Part shown: one piece after another, positions 35,431 to 44,489 of the stretch | How the letters are laid out: the number at the start of each line of letters is the position of its first letter | Numbering within the stretch: the first letter of the stretch is position 1 | Assembly (NCBI GenBank): GCA_013178095.1 | Contig: JABLXK010000007.1 | Span: 1-64,000, forward strand | Length of the DNA: 64,000 nucleotides | From: Anaerolineae bacterium | GTDB taxonomy: Bacteria; Chloroflexota; Anaerolineae; Anaerolineales; Anaerolineaceae | Direction: 5' to 3' | Program-made: the position numbers and the translations under genes | Notes under the pieces: generated by a model | What the model was told of the DNA's origin: nothing | What the model saw: only the letters and a program-made list of their open reading frames with translations | Database searches by the model: none

Positions 35431-35831
35431 ATTTTCCTCCTGATTTCAACTTTGAACTATTCCTGCAACCCAATACGGGCTGGTTCAGATTACCTAATTC
35501 TATCAATGCCTATTTTTTGCGGAGGGGGATTTTTTCGCAATCATGCGCGTGTCGATGACCTCCCCCAGATTCTACAAGCTGTATATTTCGGATCCACAGC
35601 TCTGGCATCGATCGTTGCTTTCAACCTAATGGGCGTTTTCAGGTAGTTACACGCAGTGGGACAGCTTTCAAATGGTACTGAAAGAAATCATCACTGTATT
35701 ACAGGAGGTATGGCATTTGCCATTTTATCCGTTGATTTATTCCTTAAAATGGAGTAATATATTCAATGGTTCGGTAGAAGCTTTTATTTTTTTTCATCGG
35801 ACACTGCAGCACGTTTAGGGAACCGTGCAAG
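35431..35831. other. Intergenic region, no gene recognised
   Basis: About 400 bp between the VOC gene start and the mutS2 terminator. A 78-codon plus-strand frame is open at 35410-35646, but it overlaps the VOC gene's promoter and ribosome binding site, has no ribosome binding site of its own and is Cys/Phe-rich without family resemblance. I regard the region as promoter DNA plus spacer. Confidence 0.5.
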
Positions 35832-35870
35832 AAGATCGATAGTGACTAGAGGTCAGCCACTATCGATCTT
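35832..35870 (-). terminator. Hairpin after mutS2
   Basis: A perfect 13-bp stem (AAGATCGATAGTG / CACTATCGATCTT) with a 13-nt loop lies 4 bp past the mutS2 stop. On the minus strand it is followed by CTTGC, so the T tract is poor; a terminator role is likely but not ideal. Confidence 0.65.
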
Positions 35871-35874
35871 TGTC

Positions 35875-38271
35875 TTATTCATTCGTGAAGTGCACGATGG
35901 TCACGCCTTCCCCGCCCTCGTTATCCATGGCATTTTCCCAACGGGCAACCAGCGGCGATGCGCCCAAAGCCTGGCGCACCAGTTGGCGCAGCGCGCCGGT
36001 GCCCTTGCCGTGCACAATGCGCGCAAAAGGCAATCCGGAAGCGTAGGCGCTGTCGAGATATCGATCCAGCTGCTCCAGGGCTTCATCGCCCCGCAAGCCG
36101 CGCAAATGCAGTTCCACGCCCGGCGAGGGCTGCAGCGAGATGGAGCTGGAGGATTCAACCGCCTGCCGTTCCTCCCGCACAGCTTTCGTTTTTGAGGGAG
36201 CGGTTCCTTTTCCGGAGCGTTCGATATTGCGCAGGTCCACCTTAACGCGCATCTTGCCAATCTGAACTTCCACGATATCGTCGCCGATATCCAGCACTTC
36301 TCCATCCGTTTTTAAATTGCGCAGGTGCACGCGATCGCCCACGCGCAGCGGGCGCGGCGTGGATGGCGATCCATATTCCTTTTTATCCAACGGTTCGGAG
36401 GCTTTTTCTTCCAGGCCGGCGATCTTTTTAGCCAGGTTTTTCTTCTCTTTAACGTCTCCGGCGGTTTCGCGGGCATCCTTCCGGATGGTTTCCATTTCGG
36501 CGCGCAACTCTTCCAATTCGCGCAATGATTGCCGGCGGGCTTCTTCCAGCACTGCCAGTCTTTCATTCTCGATGTCCTGCAATTTTTCCGCCATTTCCCG
36601 GCGCTGCGTTTCCAGTTCGTTCTTCAGATTTTCAGCCTCGGCATGTTCGCGGCGGGTTTGCTCCAACTGGCGGTGAATTTCGTCCAGCAGGTCCTCCGTG
36701 CGCAGGCTGCCGGGGTCGATCATCTCGCGCGCGTCCTGGATGATCTCGTCGCGGATACCCAGGCGCGCGGCGATGGCCAGCGCGTTGGAGCGGCCGGGGA
36801 GACCCATGATCAGGCGGTAGGTCGGTTTAAGCGATTGCAGGTCGAATTCCACGCTGGCGTTCAATGCGCCGGGCGTGTTGTGAGCATAGGCTTTCAGTTC
36901 CGGGTAGTGCGTGGCGATCAGCGCGGGGATGTTGCGGCGCAGCAGGTAGGCCAGGATGGCACGCGCCAAGGCCGAACCTTCCTGCGGATCGGTGCCCGCG
37001 CCCAACTCGTCGAAGATCACCAGCGAGCGCGCGTCGGCCTTCTGCAGGATGCGCACGATGTTGGTGACATGGCCGGAAAACGTGGAAAGGGATTGTTCGA
37101 TGGACTGCTCATCGCCGATATCGGCGAACACATCCCTGAAAATGCGGGTTCGCGAGCCGGATTGGGCGGGGATATGCAGCCCCGCCTGGGCCATCAGCAC
37201 CAGCAAACCCGCCGTTTTAAGCGAGACGGTCTTGCCGCCGGTATTGGGGCCGGTGATCACCAGCGCGCGGGTGCCTTTTTCCAGCGCAATATCGATCGGT
37301 ACGACCGACTGCGGATCGAGCAGGGGGTGACGGGCGCGCGTGAAATGCAGGATGGTCTGCTCATCTTCATCCGTCTTGCCGGAATTTTCCAGCAGCAGCG
37401 GTTCAGCCGCGCCCAGGTCATCCGCATACTTGGCGCAGGCAAAAGCCATATCCAGAGTTGCCAGCGCGCGCACGTTGGCCTGGATGAGGGAAATCTGCGC
37501 GCCCACTGCGGCGGATAATTCAGCCAGGATGCGCCTTTCTTCCTCTTTCTCTGCCATGACCGCTTCGTTCCAGGCGTTGTTCATTTCGACCACGTTGAGC
37601 GGCTCGACGAAGAGTGTCGCGCCGGAGGCGGATTGGTCCTGCACCACGCAGCGCATGCGACTCTTGAACTCGGCACGCAGCGGCACCACGTAGCGCCCGT
37701 TGCGCTTGGTGATAATGGCTTCCTGCAGCATGGCTGAAGTGCGGCTGTCACCGATCAGTTTTTCCAATTTGGCCAGGATGCGCTCGTTGGCGGCTTTCAC
37801 TTCGCGCCGCAGGCTGTCCAGTCTTTGCGACGCGCCGTCGGCCACCTCGGCGTTTTCCGTGATAGTTTGCGTGATGGCTTCAATCAGCCCGGGCGGTGGG
37901 GTCAGGTCGGCCGCGATGGCTTGCAAGTGAGGGCATTCGAATTCCAGCTTGCTGAAGAAGCGCTGCAGATCGCGGCTGGAGATCAGCGTGGCTTTGACGT
38001 CCAGCAAATCCTGCGGCGTCAGCACACCGCCACGCCCAGCCAGCTCCACCTGCGGGCGCACATCGCGCGCGCCGCCGATGCTCGTTTCAGGAAATTCCGC
38101 CAGCAGGCGGCGGGCCTGGCTGGTGCGGGCTTGGCGTTCTTGAGCCAGGATTAAATCGTTGGTTGGGCGCAGGGCGCGCAGCAGCGCGGCGGAGGCGCTG
38201 AAAGCGGCATAGCCGCTCAGGCGCTCCAAAATTTTGTTAAATTCAAGCGTAGCAACAGATTTGGCGTCCAT
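35875..38271 (-). CDS. mutS2: Endonuclease MutS2
   Basis: A 798-residue protein with the full MutS2 architecture. The N-terminal clamp region runs to about 300; the ABC-type ATPase has Walker A GPNTGGKTVSLKTAG near 335 and the signature STFSGHVTNI near 385-394 followed by LVIFDELGAGTDPQEG near 410. A long coiled coil (about 510-630, rich in Glu/Arg/Lys) and a C-terminal Smr nuclease domain (from VELHLRGLRGDEAL near 718, with the HGKGTGALR motif near 755) complete it. MutS2 suppresses homologous recombination and, in Bacillus, also splits collided ribosomes. It lacks the MutS mismatch-recognition domain, as expected. Confidence 0.96.
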   Translation of the reverse strand: MDAKSVATLEFNKILERLSGYAAFSASAALLRALRPTNDLILAQERQARTSQARRLLAEFPETSIGGARDVRPQVELAGRGGVLTPQDLLDVKATLISSRDLQRFFSKLEFECPHLQAIAADLTPPPGLIEAITQTITENAEVADGASQRLDSLRREVKAANERILAKLEKLIGDSRTSAMLQEAIITKRNGRYVVPLRAEFKSRMRCVVQDQSASGATLFVEPLNVVEMNNAWNEAVMAEKEEERRILAELSAAVGAQISLIQANVRALATLDMAFACAKYADDLGAAEPLLLENSGKTDEDEQTILHFTRARHPLLDPQSVVPIDIALEKGTRALVITGPNTGGKTVSLKTAGLLVLMAQAGLHIPAQSGSRTRIFRDVFADIGDEQSIEQSLSTFSGHVTNIVRILQKADARSLVIFDELGAGTDPQEGSALARAILAYLLRRNIPALIATHYPELKAYAHNTPGALNASVEFDLQSLKPTYRLIMGLPGRSNALAIAARLGIRDEIIQDAREMIDPGSLRTEDLLDEIHRQLEQTRREHAEAENLKNELETQRREMAEKLQDIENERLAVLEEARRQSLRELEELRAEMETIRKDARETAGDVKEKKNLAKKIAGLEEKASEPLDKKEYGSPSTPRPLRVGDRVHLRNLKTDGEVLDIGDDIVEVQIGKMRVKVDLRNIERSGKGTAPSKTKAVREERQAVESSSSISLQPSPGVELHLRGLRGDEALEQLDRYLDSAYASGLPFARIVHGKGTGALRQLVRQALGASPLVARWENAMDNEGGEGVTIVHFTNE

Positions 38272-38326
38272 TTCTGTCCATTATAGTGTTGATTGTCTAT
38301 TGTTCGAGAAAAGAAATCTTTTCAGG

Positions 38327-39574
38327 TTACTCCCATCCGAATAATTTTCGGATGATATTCATCGAGAAACGCTCACGCAGGTACAGGCCGTAATTCTTGG
38401 CAGTTTCGACTTGCTCGGCGGTGATCTCCAGTTCTGCGGCAGTGGTCGGCGCTCCCAGCAGCTTCAACCAGCTCCGCACCTGTTCGGCAGTCGGTACGTT
38501 GGCCGCCAAAGACTGGATCTCGTCCCAATGCTCCAGGATACGCTGCCGGCTGCGTTCGAGCAAAGCCGGATCAGCCATTTGCAGGTAGATCGGGTTGCCA
38601 TGCACCAATTCCTCCGCGATCAGCGGGACATGCGTTTCGATGGCTTTGATCTGCGCTGCCCGATCGGGCACGACTGCCTTGTTAAGCAAGCTTTCCGCTT
38701 CGGCCCTGGAAAGCGCGCGCAGGCGTTCGTACCACTCCGCTTCGATGATGGTGGCAACACCCACGGCATGGCCATGGAACAGACCATCGCGGCCTTCCCA
38801 GTGGTACATCATCTCCCACAAGTGGGCGATGTGATGTTCACCGCCGGAAGCCGGAGCACTGTTGGCGAAATCGGCCATGCAAAAGCCGCTTTCAAACTGC
38901 GAATCCATCAGGCGGGCCATGCTCTCCGGATCGGAACGCAGGATGCCCTGCAAGGCATCGGCGGACTGGCGGGCGGCATGCAGCGCGTGCCGGTAGATAT
39001 CGTCGTCAAAACCACAGCCCCAGATCAACTGGCTGAATTTCCAATCGGTGGAAGAAGTGAATTTGCTGATGGAATCGCCAAAACCAGAAGCTGTCAGAAA
39101 GCGCGGCGATTCGCAGACAGTCGCGATATCGGTGAAAATGGAAACCGGCGCGTGGCAGTAGATGGACCCTTTCAATCCGCCCACGGTAACCGGGGCATTC
39201 TTGGAAGTGTAAGCGTCCACCGAAGCAGCGGTTGGAAAGGAAACGAAGGGATTGCGGGAGCGGTGGCTGGTGAAACGCGTGATGTCGGTGATGGTGCCGG
39301 AACCCACCGCCACGAACAGGCGCGGCTGCGCATCATAGGCTGCGAAAACGCGCGTCAGGGAGAAATCGTCGGCGTGCAGGTGTTCCGGATTCAAGATTTG
39401 ACTGAGCACGTCCCAACCCTGACCTTTGATGGCTGTCAGCACGCGGTCGCCCAGCACGCGGTAGGTGTTCTCATCCGCGATCAGGTAGAATTTTTTATAT
39501 TCCTTTTCCTTGCAGAATTTTAAGAATTCCTCGATGGCTTTATCGCCAACGTAAATAGGCATGTGGTCGTTCAC
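38327..39574 (-). CDS. sn-glycerol-1-phosphate dehydrogenase homologue (AraM/EgsA family)
   Basis: About 415 residues of the iron/zinc-containing dehydroquinate-synthase-like superfamily. The nucleotide motif VAVGSGTITDITRF near 92-105 and the expected metal ligands are present: Asp in ASGFGDSISKFTSSTDW near 165-180, His in SGGEHHIAHLWE near 243-254, and His in LFHGHAVGVAT near 265-275. AraM and archaeal EgsA reduce DHAP to sn-glycerol 1-phosphate. I use GTG 39574 because AGGAG is 7 nt upstream; ATG 39562 is an alternative. It is the last gene of the operon transketolase N, transketolase C, SIS, VOC, dehydrogenase, which argues for a sugar-phosphate substrate as an alternative to lipid synthesis. 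Confidence 0.88.
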   Translation of the reverse strand: MNDHMPIYVGDKAIEEFLKFCKEKEYKKFYLIADENTYRVLGDRVLTAIKGQGWDVLSQILNPEHLHADDFSLTRVFAAYDAQPRLFVAVGSGTITDITRFTSHRSRNPFVSFPTAASVDAYTSKNAPVTVGGLKGSIYCHAPVSIFTDIATVCESPRFLTASGFGDSISKFTSSTDWKFSQLIWGCGFDDDIYRHALHAARQSADALQGILRSDPESMARLMDSQFESGFCMADFANSAPASGGEHHIAHLWEMMYHWEGRDGLFHGHAVGVATIIEAEWYERLRALSRAEAESLLNKAVVPDRAAQIKAIETHVPLIAEELVHGNPIYLQMADPALLERSRQRILEHWDEIQSLAANVPTAEQVRSWLKLLGAPTTAAELEITAEQVETAKNYGLYLRERFSMNIIRKLFGWE

Positions 39575-39664
39575 GGGCAATCTCCTGAAAGCGCGATATG
39601 GTCGGACTTGTGGATTATACCCCAGCGATGTTTTTCCGCCAAAAACCGGGCAAATTCACAATGA

Positions 39665-40177
39665 TTAGGTGCCCGGCGCGCAGCGGACCAGCCAGGGAGC
39701 GGCTTCCTTTTCAGGTTGAAAGCTGCAGGTGCGCAGTTCAATGATCAGCCCGTTGAGAATGGACCGCGTGTCGAAATAAGCCCAGCGCGAGCCGGCGTGC
39801 ACCCCCCGCCCGCAGGAAATCATCAAGTAGCCTTTGCGCTGGAATTCCGCCACCGCCTGGTCGAAATCGTCCACGCTGAAGCGCAGGTGATGCAAACCCG
39901 AACCGCAGCGCGCCAGGAATTCCTCCATCTGCGGGTTGCCCGCTATCGGCTGGATCAGTTCGAGGTGCACGCTGCCCACGTCCGCGAAAGCGATATCCAT
40001 GCGCCAATCCGCCGGCTGCCCGTCCAGGTATGAATCCGGCTGATTGCCCTCTACAGGCCACTCGCTGATCTCGAACGGGCCGATGCCCAACAGGTCCTCC
40101 AATTGACCGGCAGCGGTTTGGATATCCGCCACCAGGTAGCCAACCTGGTCCAGCGTGAAACGCTTCTTTTCCTTCAT
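39665..40177 (-). CDS. VOC-family protein (methylmalonyl-CoA epimerase-like)
   Basis: A 170-residue vicinal-oxygen-chelate protein. Blocks include QVGYLVADIQTAAGQLEDLLGIGPFE near 11-36, VHLELIQPI near 70, GLHHLRFSVDDFDQAV near 93-108 and FDTRSILNGLIIELRT near 135-150. The His and two Glu positions in the later blocks could bind metal; the first conserved His (usually H in the first strand) is Gly/Tyr here. It resembles the methylmalonyl-CoA epimerase branch, but its place between a SIS and a G1P dehydrogenase homologue suggests an epimerase or isomerase for a sugar derivative. AGGAGGGTTGGC precedes the ATG. Confidence 0.8.
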   Translation of the reverse strand: MKEKKRFTLDQVGYLVADIQTAAGQLEDLLGIGPFEISEWPVEGNQPDSYLDGQPADWRMDIAFADVGSVHLELIQPIAGNPQMEEFLARCGSGLHHLRFSVDDFDQAVAEFQRKGYLMISCGRGVHAGSRWAYFDTRSILNGLIIELRTCSFQPEKEAAPWLVRCAPGT

Positions 40178-40214
40178 GCCAACCCTCCTATTTTGCAGTT
40201 CAATCCGGGCAATC

Positions 40215-41312
40215 TTACTTGCGCATCTCCGGTTCCTGGCGGCCGGGCGGGAGAATGGTCTGCAGGATGGATTCCATGGAAGCGGGCGCGTCCGGGTTCA
40301 TGCCGCGCCGGACTGTCCAGTAATATGCCAACAGCTGCACCGCCGGCAGGTAAACCAGGGCGGCCAGATAAGGATCGTCGAAAGCGGGGGTGACGATTTC
40401 ATCATCTGCCAATCCGCCCAGGTCCAATCCTTGCGGGTGAACGGCCAGGATGTAAGCATGGAACCCGCGTGTCAGTTTGAGCAGTTGTTTGCTCAATTCA
40501 ACGTCCTGAGGCATGACCAGGGCATACACCAGCCAGTCTTTATTCAACGCGCCCACCGGTCCTTGCAGCAGGCCGGCAGTGCTGTCGCCGCGCGTGGGGA
40601 TATATGTGGCTTCCTGCACCTTGATGGCGGCTTCCAGGGCGGTGCCGTGATTGCTGCAGGTTCCCACCACGTCGATCAGTTTATGCTCCGCAATTTTGGG
40701 CAGGAGCGCCAGCAGTTGGGGCTCGATGCTCTCGATGAAGCCCTTCATTTCGGCGGACAGAAGGCTCAGTTTTTCCAGGCGCTGCTGCGCGGCTTTATCC
40801 TCCGGGCACGCCAGCGCCAACCCCAGGCGCATGAGCGTGGCCACGCAGGCGCTCACGCTCTTGGTCTTAGGGAAGGTGATTTCCGGGCCTTCCTGCGTGA
40901 TCAGGGATAATTTGGAAGTCTGCGCCAGCAGGCTGTCGGCTACGCCGGTCACGGCTACGCCCAGCGCGCCGGCATCATTGGCGGCTTGCAGCGTGTCAAT
41001 CACCGCGCCGCGCTCGCCCGAGCGGGAAACCACCACCACCAGGCTGTGGGCGTCGACCCAGCGCTGCGCGTAATAACCGGTCTCCTCGGAATTGATCACG
41101 ATGGTCGGAAAGGGGCAATGCACCTGAAAGAGCGGCAGCGCCATCAAACAGGAGGTATAGGAACTGCCCACGCCGGACAGGACGACCTTGTCCACGTTCA
41201 TTTCTTTGGCTTTTTGGGCGATCGCGCGGATGGCGGCCTCGTTTTCCTTCAAAGTTTTTTCAAGCGCAATGGGGCTTTCGTGGATGTAATCCAGCATGTG
41301 ATAGTGTTCCAT
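40215..41312 (-). CDS. Double-SIS sugar isomerase/deaminase-like protein
   Basis: About 365 residues with two tandem SIS domains like the C-terminal isomerase half of GlmS, FrlB and AgaS. The first domain contains VVLSGVGSSYTSCLMAL near 42-58 and VVVVSRSGERGAVIDTL near 94-110; the second contains LIDVVGTCSNHGTALEAAIKVQEAT near 210-234. The substrate would be a phosphosugar or amino-sugar conjugate, isomerised or deglycated. The start at ATG 41312 has AAGGAG 8 nt upstream; a GTG three codons earlier sits inside the spacing region. It lies 12 bp downstream of the transketolase C-terminal subunit, within one operon. Confidence 0.88.
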   Translation of the reverse strand: MEHYHMLDYIHESPIALEKTLKENEAAIRAIAQKAKEMNVDKVVLSGVGSSYTSCLMALPLFQVHCPFPTIVINSEETGYYAQRWVDAHSLVVVVSRSGERGAVIDTLQAANDAGALGVAVTGVADSLLAQTSKLSLITQEGPEITFPKTKSVSACVATLMRLGLALACPEDKAAQQRLEKLSLLSAEMKGFIESIEPQLLALLPKIAEHKLIDVVGTCSNHGTALEAAIKVQEATYIPTRGDSTAGLLQGPVGALNKDWLVYALVMPQDVELSKQLLKLTRGFHAYILAVHPQGLDLGGLADDEIVTPAFDDPYLAALVYLPAVQLLAYYWTVRRGMNPDAPASMESILQTILPPGRQEPEMRK

Positions 41313-41324
41313 TTTGACCACTCC

Positions 41325-42272
41325 TTAATTTTTGTATTTTTTCTTCAATTCAACGGCTTTATTGACCGCGGCCAGGATATCGGGGACGCCAATACGGAAT
41401 TTCTCCGCCAGGTATTCCGCGCTGCCCACCTCGCCGAAAGCGTCGTGGATGCCGACCTTCACGACCGGTACGGGACAGGCTTCGCCGACAATCTCAGAGA
41501 CTGCCGAGCCCAGGCCGCCAATAACGGTATGGTTCTCGGCGCTGACGATGCAGCCGGTTTCAGCGGCACAACGCAGGATGGTTTCTTCATCAATTGGTTT
41601 CAAGCAGGAAAGCGCCACCACGCGCACCTCTATACCAGTTTTAGCTAATTCGTCTACCGCCGCCAACGCCCGTTCCAGCATGATCCCGCTGGCGATGACG
41701 GTCGCGTCCCGGCCTTCGCGCAGGATAAGCGCCTTGCACGGGTCGGCGGCCGCGGCCGGGTCGAGGATGGCCGGGCCGGATTTGCGAATGCCGCGCAGAT
41801 AGGCCGGACCAGGATGATCGGCCTCGTAATGCATGACCGCGTTCAACGAGACCGCGTCCACAGGATCGTACACGCGCATGTTGGGCAGGGCGCGCATCAG
41901 CGCCAGGTCCATCATACTCTGGTGGGTGGCGCCGTTTGAGCCGGAGGTGAGGGCAGCTTCGATGCCGCACAGCTTGACGTTGTTCTGCATGTATGCCACG
42001 GAGATGGCCACCTGGTCGTACACCCGTTGGGTGATGAAGCAGGCGAAGGTGCCGCTGAACACCAGCTTGCCGGAAAGCGCCAGACCGGCGGAAACCCCGA
42101 TCATGTTGGCTTCGGTCACGCCCAGGTTAAGGTAGCGTTCGGGGTATTTTTGGGCAAAGTCACCCGTGTCGCACGCCCGCGAAAGGTCGGCGTCGATCAC
42201 CACCAATTCGGGGTGCGTTTCCGCCAGTTTGAGCAGGCCGGCTCCGTAAGGCTTATCGATCTTTGGGTACAT
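41325..42272 (-). CDS. Transketolase-like protein, C-terminal subunit (pyrimidine-binding and C-terminal domains)
   Basis: A 315-residue half-transketolase. The pyrimidine-binding domain opens with LVVIDADLSRACDTGDFAQKYPERYLNLGVTEANMIGVSAGL near 19-60 and holds the cofactor-activating Glu in GVTEANM. The C-terminal domain runs from about 190 (VIASGIMLERALAAVDEL). It needs the TPP-binding N-terminal subunit encoded 2 bp upstream. Such split enzymes are common in bacteria and include special-purpose transketolases for unusual sugars, such as the two-subunit apulose-phosphate enzyme. The ATG follows GGAGCCTAGGC. Confidence 0.92.
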   Translation of the reverse strand: MYPKIDKPYGAGLLKLAETHPELVVIDADLSRACDTGDFAQKYPERYLNLGVTEANMIGVSAGLALSGKLVFSGTFACFITQRVYDQVAISVAYMQNNVKLCGIEAALTSGSNGATHQSMMDLALMRALPNMRVYDPVDAVSLNAVMHYEADHPGPAYLRGIRKSGPAILDPAAAADPCKALILREGRDATVIASGIMLERALAAVDELAKTGIEVRVVALSCLKPIDEETILRCAAETGCIVSAENHTVIGGLGSAVSEIVGEACPVPVVKVGIHDAFGEVGSAEYLAEKFRIGVPDILAAVNKAVELKKKYKN

Positions 42273-42274
42273 GC

Positions 42275-43150
42275 CTAGGCTCCTTTTCCTGATAAAGCGG
42301 TAAAAGCAGCTTCTGCCGCGGCCAACTGGTTAATGGCAGAACAATATTCGTCTTCGGTGAGCCCCCTGGAATGCCATTCCACTTTAAGTTCCATGAAATC
42401 GAAGCCTTTGCCTTTGATAGTATCCGCGATGATCACGTGCGGTTTGCCCTGTACGGATTTGGCGAGCGCGGCGGCTTTAAGGATCTGCTCCACATCGCTG
42501 CCGTCGATGCGCTGCACGTGCCAGCCGAAGCTCTCCCATTTTTGCACAAGCGGTTCGACGTTGAGAATGTCTTTGGTGAAACCGTCCACCTGCATCTGGT
42601 TGTCGTCCACGAAGGCGATGATTTTGTCAAGCTTGTGCTGGGCAGCGGTCAGGGCGGCTTCCCAGATTTGGCCTTCCTGCATTTCCCCATCACCCATCAA
42701 CACGTAGGTGAAGCGTTCTTTTCCATCCATACGGTCAGCCAGCGCCATACCCGCGGCGATGGAAAGCCCCTGCCCGAGCGAGCCGGAAGAGGCATCGATG
42801 CCGGGCAGTTTGTGCATGTCCAGGTGCTTTTGCAGACGCGTGCCGCTCTTGCCGAAGGTTTTCAATTCCTCGGCCGGGAAAAAGCCCCGGGCGGCCATGA
42901 CGGCATACATGCCCGGGGCGGCGTGCCCCTTGGAAATCACCAGGCGGTCGCGTTTTCCCCACAGCGGCAGGTCGGGATTGATGCTCATGATCCTGAACAG
43001 CAGGCAGGTGAGGATTTCCACGGAGGAAAGCGATCCGCCCAGGTGGCTGGAGCTGCCATAGAAAGTCAGGTCAAGGATGTTGCGCCGGACTTCCAGGCAT
43101 TTCTTTTTCAAATCCAGGATCTCATCTTGCGACCAATCATTGTTCGTCAT
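42275..43150 (-). CDS. Transketolase-like protein, N-terminal (TPP-binding) subunit
   Basis: A 291-residue half-transketolase. The TPP/magnesium motif is VLMGDGEMQEGQIWEAALTAAQHKLDKIIAFVDDNQ near 148-183 (GDGE, then NQ at about 182). Histidines of the active site lie in GSSSHLGGSLSS near 31-42 and ISKGHAAPGMYAV near 70-82. It forms the alpha chain of an alpha2beta2 enzyme with the next gene. It is the first gene of the operon and is transcribed from the strong promoter at 43203-43231. AGAGGG precedes the ATG. Confidence 0.93.
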   Translation of the reverse strand: MTNNDWSQDEILDLKKKCLEVRRNILDLTFYGSSSHLGGSLSSVEILTCLLFRIMSINPDLPLWGKRDRLVISKGHAAPGMYAVMAARGFFPAEELKTFGKSGTRLQKHLDMHKLPGIDASSGSLGQGLSIAAGMALADRMDGKERFTYVLMGDGEMQEGQIWEAALTAAQHKLDKIIAFVDDNQMQVDGFTKDILNVEPLVQKWESFGWHVQRIDGSDVEQILKAAALAKSVQGKPHVIIADTIKGKGFDFMELKVEWHSRGLTEDEYCSAINQLAAAEAAFTALSGKGA

Positions 43151-43176
43151 GCAGCCCTCTTATAGAATATAATTAT

Positions 43177-43194
43177 GTCGTGATGTACCTACAA
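43177..43194. promoter_or_regulatory. Probable GntR operator at the transketolase operon start
   Basis: The sequence GTCGTGATGTACCTACAA matches GTCGTGTTGTTACTACAA at 47148-47165 at 15 of 18 positions. It lies from about +2 to +19 of the minus-strand promoter at 43203-43231. The core has the dyad TGTA-CC-TACA. The adjacent upstream stretch TTATGTC is also shared. Confidence 0.65.
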
Positions 43195-43202
43195 CTTCAC
43201 AG

Positions 43203-43231
43203 AGTATAAAGGCGAACGATGGGCTTGTCAA
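43203..43231 (-). promoter_or_regulatory. Sigma-70 promoter of the transketolase operon
   Basis: On the minus strand TTGACA (43231-43226), an exact 17-bp spacer and TATACT (43208-43203) give a near-consensus promoter with a start near 43196. Confidence 0.88.
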
Positions 43232-43254
43232 AATAAAAATCATCACTTTATAAG
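43225..43254 (+). promoter_or_regulatory. Probable promoter of nagA
   Basis: TTGTCA (43225-43230), 18 bp and TATAAG (43249-43254) read toward nagA. The -35 overlaps the opposite-strand TTGACA of the transketolase promoter, so the two divergent promoters share this segment. Confidence 0.55.
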
Positions 43255-43315
43255 GCTTCCCATTCGTTCATGCGATAAAAATATACCTGCTTATATCAAG
43301 TAAACTGAAAAAAAG

Positions 43316-44470
43316 ATGAACACGCTTATAGAAAATGCGGATATATACACTCCCGATCAGCATATCGTGAACGGTTCAATCCTGATCGATGGGCAAAAGA
43401 TCACAGCGGTCCATTCCGGCAAAACGGCTTCCCTGCCCCCGGATACGCAAATTATCGACGCGCTCGGAAAAAAGGTCATTCCGGGATTGATCGACACGCA
43501 CATTCATGGCGCGGGCGGGTTCGATATTTCGGCCGGCGGCACCCCCGGCGCGGCGCGCTACCTGGCAACCCAAGGCACCACGGCTTTCCTTCCCAGCACG
43601 CATTTCGTGATGACCCACGACGAACTGCTGCGTTCCATCGCGCAGATTGCGGAGGATATGCAAAACATGCAGGAAGGCGCCCAACCCCTGGGCATTCACA
43701 TGGAAGGTCCCTGGATCGCCGCGGACCGCTCGCCTTTCTCGCAGGAGGAACTCTGCTATCCGATCACCCGAGGGGATATCGAGCTGTTTATCAAAGCCTC
43801 CCAGGGCCGGCTGCGCATGGTGACATTCGCGCCGGAATTGCCGGGGTCGCTGGAGGTGATCCCCTGGCTGAAAGAGCAAGGCATCATCCCATCCATCGGC
43901 CATACCAACGCCAGCTACGATTTGACTATGCAAGCGGTGGCATTGGGTCTGAAGCACAGCACGCACACGTACAACGCCATGCCTTCGCTGCACCACCGCA
44001 ACCCCGGCGCGCTGGCAGCCATCATGGACAGCCCGCAAATTTACGCCGAACTGATCGCCGACGGCTTTCACGTGCTGCCGCCCTTGATGCGCCTGTTGAT
44101 TAAAGCAAAGGGCATCGACAGGATCAGCATTGTGAGCGATGCCGTGCCTTTGGCGGGCATGCCGGCCGGCACCGAAATGGATTGGTGCGGGCTGCACATC
44201 GGCACGGACGGCGAGATCAGCATTCTGCCGGACAGGCGCCCGGCAGGGGCTTATAAATTGCTCAACCGTTCGCTCAAAATCCTGGTCGAGAAGGAGGTGG
44301 CTTCGTTTAGCGAGGCGGTGCGCATGGCCAGCACAGTGCCGGCGGAGATCCTGAACGTGAAAAAGGGCCGCCTGACAGCGGGTTATGACGCCGACCTGGT
44401 TATCCTGAATGAGGATTACAATCCATTATTGACCATGATCACAGGGCGGATCGTGTTCTCAAAAATTTGA
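43316..44470 (+). CDS. nagA: N-acetylglucosamine-6-phosphate deacetylase
   Basis: A 384-residue amidohydrolase that converts GlcNAc-6-P to glucosamine-6-P and acetate. Metal and substrate motifs are LIDTHIHGAGGFDIS near 58-72, GIHMEGPWIA near 125-134 (Glu ligand), SIGHTNASYD near 196-205 (His), STHTYNAMPSLHHRNPGA near 216-233 (His), and IVSDAVPLAGMPAG near 276-289 with the catalytic Asp. Full length for the family. It is divergent from the split transketolase operon and followed by two HAD phosphatases. No NagB deaminase is in the window; a double-SIS protein in the divergent operon might substitute, which is speculation. The start is preceded by AAAAAAAG, so the ribosome binding site is weak. 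Confidence 0.93.
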   Translation: MNTLIENADIYTPDQHIVNGSILIDGQKITAVHSGKTASLPPDTQIIDALGKKVIPGLIDTHIHGAGGFDISAGGTPGAARYLATQGTTAFLPSTHFVMTHDELLRSIAQIAEDMQNMQEGAQPLGIHMEGPWIAADRSPFSQEELCYPITRGDIELFIKASQGRLRMVTFAPELPGSLEVIPWLKEQGIIPSIGHTNASYDLTMQAVALGLKHSTHTYNAMPSLHHRNPGALAAIMDSPQIYAELIADGFHVLPPLMRLLIKAKGIDRISIVSDAVPLAGMPAGTEMDWCGLHIGTDGEISILPDRRPAGAYKLLNRSLKILVEKEVASFSEAVRMASTVPAEILNVKKGRLTAGYDADLVILNEDYNPLLTMITGRIVFSKI

Positions 44471-44489
44471 TTTTGCAGGGTAACTGATC

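Noticed and set aside
35410-35646. A 78-codon plus-strand ORF in the VOC-mutS2 gap
   Set aside because: Overlaps the VOC gene's start and ribosome binding site, no ribosome binding site of its own, no family resemblance.
36529-37518. A 329-codon open frame opposite mutS2
   Set aside because: Antisense to the MutS2 ATPase region, with biased composition and no motif or ribosome binding site.
38411-39523. A 370-codon open frame opposite the G1P dehydrogenase homologue
   Set aside because: Covers the full antisense of a recognised enzyme with intact metal ligands; no independent evidence.
42275-43150. Transketolase N-terminal half as a truncated gene
   Set aside because: The adjacent gene supplies the missing domains with intact motifs, so this is a split two-subunit enzyme and not a broken one.
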